Source: Romboutsia hominis
Lineage (GTDB): Bacteria; Bacillota; Clostridia; Peptostreptococcales; Peptostreptococcaceae
Assembly: GCF_900002575.1 (NCBI RefSeq)
Contig: NZ_LN650648.1
Coordinates: 992,001-1,056,000 of the forward strand
Length of the DNA: 64,000 bases
Reading direction: 5' to 3'
Position 1 is the first letter of the stretch, and each line of letters opens with the position of its first letter. The position numbers were made by a program, and so were the translations under genes. Below the pieces are notes generated by a model that did not search any database, was not told where the DNA came from, and saw nothing but the letters and a program-made list of their open reading frames with translations. Of this stretch, positions 17,286 to 24,574 are shown piece by piece.

Positions 17286-18067
17286 TTATTTAGTTGCTAT
17301 TTTAACTGCCATTTCCATAGCTATAGTTGCTATTTTATCTTTTTCAATTAATTTTTCATCATTTGATAAACTTCTTTGGTTCCACTCTTCACTATCTAAA
17401 TTGTCTGCGGCATAGAAAAAATGAAATACTTCTTTTTCTCTAAAAGAGGCTATTGCACCCACTGCTGAACATTCCATATCTACACATATACATCCTTGTT
17501 CTTTTCTTCTTCGAACCTTATCTTTTGTTTCACGATACATTGCATCTGTTGTCCACACTTTTCCTATTGTGTATTTTAATTTATGACTATCTAGTATTTC
17601 TATAAATTCATCCATGTATTTAGTATTTACTTTAATTTCATCAGAGGGTGGTGCATAGTGATAGCTCGTTCCTTCATCTCTTATTGCACTATTTGGTATT
17701 ATAATAGAGCAATCTTCTATTGATGCATCTAGTACGCCACAAGTTCCAAATAATATTATTTTTTCACATCCCATTTGAAATATATCTTCTATTTCTCCTA
17801 TGCAACATGGAGCTCCTACAGTTGACATGTATAGAGCTATGTCTATATTTTCATAATTTACTTTGTATATTATGTTTTTTCCGTTTGTTCCACTCATCTG
17901 TGCTATTTGGGTAGCATTTAATTCTTTTATTATTCTTGTAAAAGTTGTTTTTGAAAAACATGATACAGCTATTTTAGGAAATCCATCTATTTTACTTTGT
18001 ATATTCCAAGGGTTTATTATAGCCTTTTTATTTTCATCGAACTCATGTAGTACTATATATATATCAT
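17286..18067 (-). pseudogene. Nucleoside phosphorylase, start codon out of frame by an AT-repeat slip
   Basis: The 203-codon frame ending at 17286 is a PNP/UDP family 1 nucleoside phosphorylase (FGTCGVLDASIEDCSIIIP, then CVDMECSAVG as the ribose-binding MEC motif). Family-typical N-terminal residues (VLHEFDENKKAIINPWNIQ onward) are encoded upstream in the same frame, but the well-placed ATG 18067 behind GGAGGG is two bases out of frame, across a run of AT repeats. Either translation fails or it begins at an internal ATG (17897) with no ribosome site. Substrates would be uridine or purine nucleosides. Confidence 0.75.
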
Positions 18068-18343
18068 CCCTCCAAATTATATATTTTTGTAATTGTAGCA
18101 GAATATAGTTTTATCTGCAATATAACTATTTATAAATATTTTTATTTAATATTTTTTATGGTGTCATAACTTTATAGTATCGACACTTATTTTTATGTGT
18201 ATGAAAATATATGTTTTAGTGGCAATTAGTTTTAGAACGATTATTTAAATAAAAATTAGAGGGATTGAAAGCTGTAAAGAATAAATATAAATAAAATGTT
18301 AAATTATAGAGCTTTAATTACAAATAAAGGGGGATTATTTTAT

Positions 18344-18901
18344 ATGTTAAAGCATATAGGAACTAAAATAATAAATACAGATAGGTTAGTTTTAAGGAAA
18401 TATGAAATAAATGATGCTGATGATATGTTTAGAAACTGGGCATCAGATAATTAAGTTTCCAAATTTCTATCATGGGATTCACATAAAGATGTCATGTTTA
18501 CTAAGTCGCTTTTAGATTCTTGGATTAGAGAGTATAGTGATGAAAAAAACTACCATTGGGCTATTGAATTAAAAGAAATTAATGAAGTTATTGGTGATAT
18601 TGATGTATTTAATTTAAAAGATAAGCATTCTTCTTGTGAAATAGGTTATTGCTTATCAAGGGCATTTTGGAACAAAGGTATTATGAGTGAGGCATTAAAT
18701 GCAGTTATTAAGTATTTATTTGATGAAGTTGGATTAAATAGAATAGTAGCAATGCATAATACTAAAAATATTGCTTCAGGTAAAGTTATGATAAAAAATG
18801 ATATGAAATTTGAAGGTACATTAAGGCAAGCAAGTAAATTAGGTGATAGTTTTTATGACTTAAATGTTTACTCAATTTTAAAATCTGAGTGGAAAGCTTA
18901 A
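18344..18901 (+). pseudogene. GNAT acetyltransferase with one nonsense codon (RimJ/RimL-like)
   Basis: ATG 18344 follows GGGGGA. Codons 1-36 read INTDRLVLRKYEINDADDMF and onward into a TAA at 18452, where the family usually has Glu (DPEV). The frame then continues unbroken for 149 codons with GEIGYCLSRAFWNKGIMSEA-like acetyl-CoA motif (here CEIGYCLSRAFWNKGIMSEA). A single base change would restore about 185 residues. The remaining 135-residue frame from 18494 lacks the first strand and has no ribosome site. Confidence 0.8.
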
Positions 18902-18970
18902 GATATAGTTTTTAATATTCAATAATTAAATAGATGTTTTATTACACAAGATATTTAAGTATATTACATA

Positions 18971-18999
18971 TAAAGAGGGCTAAAATTAGCCCTCTTTAA
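18971..18999. terminator. Bidirectional terminator
   Basis: AAAGAGGGCTAA pairs with TTAGCCCTCTTT over a short AA loop. It separates the broken GNAT gene on plus from the ImmA-like gene on minus. Confidence 0.85.
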
Positions 19000-19011
19000 T
19001 ATTTATAAAAC

Positions 19012-19449
19012 TTACTTATTAAGATTATTGTACTTATGCTCAACTAATTCATAAGAAACACATTCACACTTTGAAATTTCCTCTAAAGAATAGCCATAAT
19101 ACTCACTAAATACACTATCATCTAAAAGTATTTCAGCAGCAAATTTATTAGCTTGTTTTTCTAGTTTATCCTTAGATTGAAGTGTATTTCTAGATATAAA
19201 TAATATATTTTTATCTTCATGAAGTATAGCATGACCAAGTTCATGGGCTGCTACTAAGTTAACTTCCTCATCACAAAGATTACTATCAATACATATAACT
19301 TTCTCACCAAATTCTTTAGTATAATATCCTCTAAGATTTCCCTTAAGAGGATAGCGAATATACAGTATATCTAAATAATCCATAAGTTCAAAAGGATTAT
19401 TAGTTTTATATTTATTTATAAGCTTTTTAGCTTCATATTTAGCATTCAT
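19012..19449 (-). CDS. ImmA/IrrE family metallopeptidase (phage-type)
   Basis: The 145-residue protein has the zinc motif HELGH (about residues 70-74), with a downstream Glu in EKQANKFAAEILL as third ligand region. ImmA-type proteases cleave or regulate CI-like repressors, and the repressor gene lies just upstream on the same strand, 22 bases away. This is the usual arrangement in phage and ICE control regions. ATG 19449 follows GGGGAG. Confidence 0.88.
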   Translation of the reverse strand: MNAKYEAKKLINKYKTNNPFELMDYLDILYIRYPLKGNLRGYYTKEFGEKVICIDSNLCDEEVNLVAAHELGHAILHEDKNILFISRNTLQSKDKLEKQANKFAAEILLDDSVFSEYYGYSLEEISKCECVSYELVEHKYNNLNK

Positions 19450-19471
19450 AAAATCTCCCCAATAACATTAA

Positions 19472-19876
19472 TTATTTTCCCCTTAGTTTTGACTCTTGCT
19501 TTTTCTTAGCTAAAGTAAGAACAACTTCCATTGATTGTAAGAAACTATCTAGTTCTTCATCAGTCATAGGCTCACCATCAAACATTAAACTACCATGAGC
19601 TCCAATCTTTTTAAGCATTTTATCCATTTCTAATTTAACATCAGCTATTCCTTCATCTGATATGTAGTTTTTATCATCAGTTCTAGCAAACAAATAATCA
19701 GTAGAAACATTAAAATAATTTGCTAATTTATTTAAAGTTTCACCTTTTGGCTCTCTTATTCCATTTTCATATCTAGATAGAGTTACCTTAGTGGTATCTA
19801 ATTCTTTAGCTAACTCTTCAAGAGTCAACCCTTTTTCTTTTCTTAAAGCTTTTAATCTCATAGATAAAGTTTCCAT
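19472..19876 (-). CDS. XRE-family CI-like repressor
   Basis: I start at ATG 19876, eight bases after AAGGTGG; a GTG at 19888 overlaps that site. The N-terminal 60 residues are a helix-turn-helix (LTLEELAKELDTTKVTLSRY), followed by a linker and an acidic C-terminal helix region. It is divergent from a small Cro-like gene, with the intergenic operators in between. It presumably keeps the phage early genes off until it is cleaved or removed. Confidence 0.88.
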   Translation of the reverse strand: METLSMRLKALRKEKGLTLEELAKELDTTKVTLSRYENGIREPKGETLNKLANYFNVSTDYLFARTDDKNYISDEGIADVKLEMDKMLKKIGAHGSLMFDGEPMTDEELDSFLQSMEVVLTLAKKKQESKLRGK

Positions 19877-19962
19877 TTTTTCACCCACCTTAATTTAATT
19901 ATAGCAGAAGTAGTCCAAATGTATAACAAAATTATCTAAAAATACAACTTGTTACCATATTT

Positions 19963-20007
19963 TTACCTTTTGGATAAAAACATGTTGATATTTTACCTAA
20001 AGGGTAA
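19963..20007. promoter_or_regulatory. Paired operator-like sites between repressor and cro-like gene
   Basis: TTACCTAAAGGGTAA (19993-20007) is a palindrome with five-base arms. A related site, TTACCTTTTGGATAA, lies 30 bases upstream at 19963-19977. Further half sites (GTTACC) occur at 19951 and 20030. This is the expected layout of a phage switch. Confidence 0.65.
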
Positions 20008-20079
20008 TACTATTAAATTATCAAGGGAAGTTACCAAAGTTTAAATAAAAATAATCATAAAATATATAAAGGAGTAAAT

Positions 20080-20280
20080 ATGGGATATAAAAGAAACTTA
20101 AAGGGGTTAAGGGTAAGTAAAGGATTTACACAAAAGGAGATAGCTAAACTTATACATATGTCAAAAGTAACTTATGTAAAAAAAGAAAATGAGAAAAGCT
20201 CATTTACAGTTTATGAAGCATTAGATTTAGCTAAAATACTTGGAGTTAGTGTGGAAAGCATATTTTTAGGTAACAAATAA
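20080..20280 (+). CDS. Cro-like XRE regulator
   Basis: The 66-residue protein is a single helix-turn-helix domain (FTQKEIAKLIHMSKVTYVKK) with a short C-terminal helix (VSVESIFLGNK). ATG 20080 follows AAAGGAG. It is divergent from the CI-like gene and first in the rightward phage operon, as Cro would be. Confidence 0.85.
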   Translation: MGYKRNLKGLRVSKGFTQKEIAKLIHMSKVTYVKKENEKSSFTVYEALDLAKILGVSVESIFLGNK

Positions 20281-20326
20281 ATTATCTAAATATGAAATAA
20301 ATTTTAATTAAAAAATGGGGGATAAA

Positions 20327-21142
20327 ATGTTTGATTTAAAGGTATTTAAAAGCAGTGAATATGGAGAAATAAGTGTAGTATTTGAAAATAATAAAGAATA
20401 CTTTGAAGCAACTAAAGTAGCACAAATACTAGGATATACTAATCCTAGAAAAGCAATAAGAGATCATTGTGATAAAGATATGGGGACAATTTATAGGGCA
20501 AAAGTAATAACTGGAAAAAATAAAGATGGAAGTTTAAAAACTAAAAATATAAATAAAAAATTTATAGATGAAGCAAATCTATATAGGCTAGTATTAAAAT
20601 CTAAACTACCTAGTGCAAAGAAATTTGAAAAGTGGGTAGTAGAAGAGATTTTACCAAGTATAAGAAGAAATGGGGTATATATGAATGATGAAACAATAGA
20701 TGAAATACTTAAAAATCCAGAATTTCTATTAAAACTAGCTCAAAAATTAAAAGGTGAAAAAGAAAAAGTAAAAGCATTAAACAAAGTTATAAAAGACTTT
20801 GAACCATATATAAAAATAGGACAAGTAGTAGGGGAATGTGAAGATGCTATAAGTATAGGTGCATTTGCTAAAATGTTAAATTCACTAGGAATAGATATTG
20901 GAAGGAATAGACTTTTTTATTGGCTTAGAGTAAATGGATATATTATGAATCAAGGAAATGAAAACCAACCAAAGCAAAAGTATGTAGAACAAGGACTATT
21001 TAAAACTCGTCAGTACGTAGTAAATACAAATAATGGTCAAAAGATAAAAGTAACTACTTATATAACAGGGAAAGGTCAAAAATATTTTATAAAAATTATA
21101 GGGGAGGAATTTGGATATGAGAAAAATTACAGATTTCATTAA
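20327..21142 (+). CDS. Phage antirepressor (BRO-N plus KilAC-like)
   Basis: I start at ATG 20327 after GGGGGA; a start at 20315 is also in frame. Residues 1-105 are a BRO-N domain (FEATKVAQILGYTNPRKAI, then FEKWVVEEILPSIRRNGVY). A charged middle is followed by a KilAC/ANT-type C-terminus (FAKMLNSLGIDIGRNRLFYW, then GQKYFIKI). Such proteins counter phage repressors. It is in line with cro and the replication genes. Confidence 0.9.
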   Translation: MFDLKVFKSSEYGEISVVFENNKEYFEATKVAQILGYTNPRKAIRDHCDKDMGTIYRAKVITGKNKDGSLKTKNINKKFIDEANLYRLVLKSKLPSAKKFEKWVVEEILPSIRRNGVYMNDETIDEILKNPEFLLKLAQKLKGEKEKVKALNKVIKDFEPYIKIGQVVGECEDAISIGAFAKMLNSLGIDIGRNRLFYWLRVNGYIMNQGNENQPKQKYVEQGLFKTRQYVVNTNNGQKIKVTTYITGKGQKYFIKIIGEEFGYEKNYRFH

Positions 21143-21506
21143 GAAAAAAGAAAAAGAGGTAAACCTACCATTTGGAAGTGATGAGTGTGGTAAGTTTTTA
21201 AAAGAAACCTATAAAGAAACTTTAAATGAAGTAGTGGTGCTAGATGATGGTCTATATGAAAAAATAGAACATTACAATAGCATAGTAGATAATATAAACA
21301 AGCTTGAAAAAGAAAAAAAGACAATAGAACATATTATTCAAAGTGAAATGAGAGAGTACGAAACAGCATTTTGTAAAGATAGAAAAATAACTTGGAAAAA
21401 AGTAATTAAAAATAGTATAGACACTAAAAAATTAAAAGTAGATTATCCAGAAATAATTAAAAATTATACAAAAACAAGTACATCTAGAACTTTTAGAATG
21501 AAGTAG
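21117..21506 (+). CDS. C-terminal part of a YqaJ-type phage recombinase, stand-alone
   Basis: ATG 21117 is nine bases after GGGGAGG and overlaps the antirepressor end. The 129-residue product has a coiled-coil (NINKLEKEKKTIEHIIQSEM) and the ending KITWKKVIKNSIDTKKLK followed by FRMK, as in the C-terminal tail of YqaJ/lambda-exonuclease-like recombinases. The N-terminal nuclease domain, which would carry the PD-(D/E)XK site, is absent. It may be a truncated gene whose N-terminus was deleted, or a small accessory protein. Confidence 0.6.
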   Translation: MRKITDFIKKKEKEVNLPFGSDECGKFLKETYKETLNEVVVLDDGLYEKIEHYNSIVDNINKLEKEKKTIEHIIQSEMREYETAFCKDRKITWKKVIKNSIDTKKLKVDYPEIIKNYTKTSTSRTFRMK

Positions 21507-21514
21507 GTGAGGTT

Positions 21515-22393
21515 GTGGCAATATTTAGAAAGATACATACACAGTTTTGGAGAGATGATAAAGTATTAGAAGAATATACTCCAGAATGTAAAATATTTAT
21601 GGTCTATATTCTTAGCAATCAAAATACTACTCAAATAGGAATATATAAAATAACTAAAAAACAGATAGCCTTTGAACTAGGCTATTCTGTTGAAACTATA
21701 AATACTTTAATGGACATATTTATAAATAAATACAAAACTATAAAATATAATGAAGAAACTAGGGAATTGGCCATTAAACATTGGGGAAAGTACAACCTAG
21801 ATAGAACTGGAAAGCCAATGATGGATTGTATAAATAAAGAGCTAAAAGAAGTAAAAGATAAATCACTTATAAAATATGTAAGTGAGAGTATACCTAAAAA
21901 AGAAATAAAAGATTTGTTTGATATGTATAGCAATGGCGACTCGTACCACCATACGTATAACGAGTCGTATGAAAATATAGGACAAGAAAAAGAAGAAGAA
22001 AAAGATAAAGAAGAATATAAAGAAGAAGAAGTAAATGATGTAGGTAGGTATGCTAAATTATATGAAGAAAATATAGGATTTGTAAATCAATTAGTTAGTG
22101 AGTGGCTAATTTATATAAGTGAAAATATAGATATAGGATTATTTAAAAAAGCTATAGAAGTAGCTACTGATAGAGGACATGTTAATAAAGGGTATATAAA
22201 TGGCATTATAAATAAGTGGATAGATAACAATATAAGAAGCTTAAAAGATTTAAATGCTTATGAAGTAAGTTCTAAAAACAAAGGGGATAGGAAAAATGGA
22301 AAGAGTAGATACATTAAAGAACTTGAAGATGAGTCAATATATCAAAAGCCAAGTGAAGAACAAATCAGAGAAATACAAAGACTCCTACAGTGA
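21515..22393 (+). CDS. DnaD-like phage replication initiator
   Basis: The 292-residue protein starts at 21515 (GTG) nine bases after the preceding stop, with a GGTGAGG ribosome site. Its N-terminus (FRKIHTQFWRDDKVLEEYTP) is the winged-helix domain of phage replisome organisers. A low-complexity Lys/Glu linker (about residues 158-175) joins a C-terminal DnaD-type domain with YINGIINKW. These proteins bind the origin and recruit the helicase loader. A GC-richer inverted repeat sits in the linker DNA at 21937. Confidence 0.85.
   Translation: MAIFRKIHTQFWRDDKVLEEYTPECKIFMVYILSNQNTTQIGIYKITKKQIAFELGYSVETINTLMDIFINKYKTIKYNEETRELAIKHWGKYNLDRTGKPMMDCINKELKEVKDKSLIKYVSESIPKKEIKDLFDMYSNGDSYHHTYNESYENIGQEKEEEKDKEEYKEEEVNDVGRYAKLYEENIGFVNQLVSEWLIYISENIDIGLFKKAIEVATDRGHVNKGYINGIINKWIDNNIRSLKDLNAYEVSSKNKGDRKNGKSRYIKELEDESIYQKPSEEQIREIQRLLQ
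21937..21967. promoter_or_regulatory. Inverted repeat inside the initiator gene, candidate phage origin
   Basis: CGACTCGT (21937-21944) pairs with ACGAGTCG (21960-21967), and the spacer contains ATACGTAT. The block stands out as GC-rich within AT-rich DNA and falls in the linker between the two domains of the initiator, where phage origins are often embedded. Confidence 0.45.
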
Positions 22394-23063
22394 GTATAGA
22401 TGTGTTAAGTGTAGAGATTTAAAATTTATAATAGAAGATAATACTGCCATACCTTGTGAATGTAGGGCTTTAAGAGAGTGTGAAGATATATTAAAAAATA
22501 GTGGCATAAGTGATGAGTTTAGGAAAAAGACTTTTAAAAACTTTAATTATGCTTATGATGTTCAGACAATAGATGCTTATTACAAGGCTTTAAGCTATAA
22601 AAAGAATTTTAAAAATATAGAAAAGACTAGACAAAACTCTATAATATTTATGGGGCAAGTAGGAAGTGGCAAGACTCATTTATCTCTAGCTATTAGCAAT
22701 GATTTGATGGATAGTGGAGTAGGTGTTTTGTATATGCCTTATAGGGATGTTATTATATCTCTTAAGCAAAATATTATGGATGAGGAGTATTATAGAAAAG
22801 CTATTGGTAGGTATAAAAGGGCTAGGGTACTACTTATTGATGATTTGTTTAAGGGTGGGATTAGCAAAAGTGATATAAATATTGTATTTGAGATTATTAA
22901 TTTTAGATATTTTAATAATTTGCCAATGATTGTTAGTACGGAAAAGAGTTTTGATGAGCTTGTTGAAATTGATGAGGCTACTGGTAGTAGGATTATTGAG
23001 ATGAGTAAGGACTATTTGGTGAGTGTTAAGGGGAAGAGGTTAAATTATAGGATATATGGATAG
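22296..23063 (+). CDS. DnaC/IstB-like helicase loader
   Basis: This 255-residue AAA+ protein starts at ATG 22296 behind GGGGATAGG and overlaps the initiator gene by 98 bases in another frame. An N-terminal zinc site (CVKCRD and CECR) precedes Walker A (GQVGSGKTH, about residue 120), Walker B (VLLIDDLF) and sensor region (VSTEKSFDEL). DnaC-type proteins load the replicative helicase. It is the last phage gene; only a hairpin follows. Worn copies of its 3' end recur at 47320 and 31315. Confidence 0.9.
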   Translation: MERVDTLKNLKMSQYIKSQVKNKSEKYKDSYSEYRCVKCRDLKFIIEDNTAIPCECRALRECEDILKNSGISDEFRKKTFKNFNYAYDVQTIDAYYKALSYKKNFKNIEKTRQNSIIFMGQVGSGKTHLSLAISNDLMDSGVGVLYMPYRDVIISLKQNIMDEEYYRKAIGRYKRARVLLIDDLFKGGISKSDINIVFEIINFRYFNNLPMIVSTEKSFDELVEIDEATGSRIIEMSKDYLVSVKGKRLNYRIYG

Positions 23064-23084
23064 GAGGAACGATTCGTTCCTCTT
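23062..23084 (+). terminator. Hairpin family H, copy 1 (after dnaC-like gene)
   Basis: GGAGGAACGATTCGTTCCTC followed by TTTG directly abuts the stop codon of the loader gene. The arm AGGAACGA pairs with TCGTTCCT. This is the first of six near-identical hairpins in the window. The following 20 bases are also shared with copy 2 at 31331. Confidence 0.85.
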
Positions 23085-23204
23085 TGTTTATGCGGTAAAT
23101 TTATATGAAAATATGGTTGTTTACTTATGTTGTTTTTTTTATGATTATATAAATGACGAGTATTTATATAGGATTAGCATTAACATATGATGTATTTAAA
23201 TTAC

Positions 23205-23285
23205 GGACAAGGGTTCGGTTCCTCTAGTTTCCAACATTGAAATCCACGAAAATACATTGATAATTTAGTCAATGTATTTTTTTTG
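23205..23285. repeat. Repeat family T, copy A (tmRNA 3'-end-like plus terminator)
   Basis: GGACAAGGGTTCGGTTCC resembles a T-arm, followed by TTTCCAACATTGAAATCCAC and then a hairpin (ATACATTGA with TCAATGTAT) and eight T. The T-arm-like part is only present in this copy. It marks the left border of the defence island. Confidence 0.6.
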
Positions 23286-23494
23286 TTTATTTATATATTA
23301 TTTTGGTTTTATCAAACAACAAATGTATTATATTTTTACTTAAAATAAGTAATATTTTGTAAAGACTATTTTGAAGTAATTTTAAATTTAGCCTTTTATT
23401 ATAAAATTGATTATAAAAAATATAAATATAAAATTAAAATATATATGAGCATGTTAGATAAAGCGTGAGTATTAGATGAAAATAAGGTCTTACT

Positions 23495-24574
23495 ATGTAT
23501 AAAGATGATAAAGATTACACATATAAGTATAAAAATGGTAATATAAATATAAGGATTAATAATAAATTTATAATTATTTATGATAACAAGGGGATGAATA
23601 ATAGTTTGGGAGTAAAGATTAAAAAAAAAATACCATTAAAAAAAGATACACATCATAACTTCGATGTCCATTATTACAATGATAAGTATTCTTTTATATA
23701 TATAGAATTTGAAGATAATGAAAAATTTTATGATAAAATATTTGAATATTTCTTTAATCCAGATAGATTAATAAAATATATTGAAGGAAAGTCAGGAATT
23801 AAATTCAACAGAACGAAGAGAGACTACTCTATTTTATATAAACATCTCAGATTGTATATAGATGATTTTAATGAAAGTAAAACTATCAAAGAGCTAGAAA
23901 ATGAAATAAAATCTATTTTATTGGACGAAGATTTACTTGAGGAAGATGAAGGGGGATTTAAAATAAGATTGGATAAGATAGGAAGAATGGGGGAGTATTT
24001 TTTTAGTTGTTTATTAGGCGAGTATTTCGGATTTGAGTGTGTGATACCTAAAATACAGTTGACGTCAGATCCGAATATGAATGTATATGGTATAGATACT
24101 TTATACTATGACTTAGCTAGAGACGAAATATTATTTGGAGAATCTAAGTTTTGTAAAAGCATAGAAAATGGTGTAACTTTAATAAATAAATCTTTAAAAA
24201 CTTATGAACAACAAATATCTGATGAATTCTGGTGCGTTCTAAGTAATCGTTTTTACAAACAAAATTTAAATGTATTCAATGATAAATATGGTGATGTAGC
24301 AGAAGTATGTATTAGCTTTGAAGAATTTATAAAGGAAGCAGATATAAAATCTATAGGTATTCCTATATTTATAGCACATGGTAGAAATCTTGAAAAAGAT
24401 GAAATAATAAGAAAATTATCTAATATAAAAAAAGTGGATTTTTTAGGTGTACCAACAACATATTACTGTATATCTTTACCTATTATAAATAAAAGTAAGT
24501 TAGTATCGGCAATAACTATGGGAATAAAGGAAAGGTTGGAGTATTATAATGAGCAGAGAAAACATAATCAATGA
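23495..24574 (+). CDS. hamA: Hachiman defence protein HamA (DUF1837 nuclease)
   Basis: The 359-residue protein has the DUF1837 core: GRMGEYFFSCLL (Glu167), PKIQLTSDPNMNVYGIDTLY (Asp201) and FGESKFC (Glu216 and Lys218). These residues fit a PD-(D/E)XK nuclease site. About 160 residues precede the core. It overlaps a helicase gene by 26 bases. A DUF1837 protein coupled to a helicase defines Hachiman (related to AbpAB), in which HamA is thought to be held in check by HamB and to cut DNA when phage disturbs it. The assignment is by motif and partner, not by search. Confidence 0.85.
   Translation: MYKDDKDYTYKYKNGNINIRINNKFIIIYDNKGMNNSLGVKIKKKIPLKKDTHHNFDVHYYNDKYSFIYIEFEDNEKFYDKIFEYFFNPDRLIKYIEGKSGIKFNRTKRDYSILYKHLRLYIDDFNESKTIKELENEIKSILLDEDLLEEDEGGFKIRLDKIGRMGEYFFSCLLGEYFGFECVIPKIQLTSDPNMNVYGIDTLYYDLARDEILFGESKFCKSIENGVTLINKSLKTYEQQISDEFWCVLSNRFYKQNLNVFNDKYGDVAEVCISFEEFIKEADIKSIGIPIFIAHGRNLEKDEIIRKLSNIKKVDFLGVPTTYYCISLPIINKSKLVSAITMGIKERLEYYNEQRKHNQ

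Noticed and set aside
18494-18901. An intact short acetyltransferase starting at 18494
   Set aside because: The first strand and helix of the fold are encoded upstream in the same frame behind a good ribosome site and cut off by TAA, so the short frame is a remnant.
23205-23285. A functional tmRNA gene at repeat copy A
   Set aside because: Only a T-arm-like stretch and a worn 3' end are present. There is no tag reading frame, no 5' half and no pairing partner for the acceptor stem.
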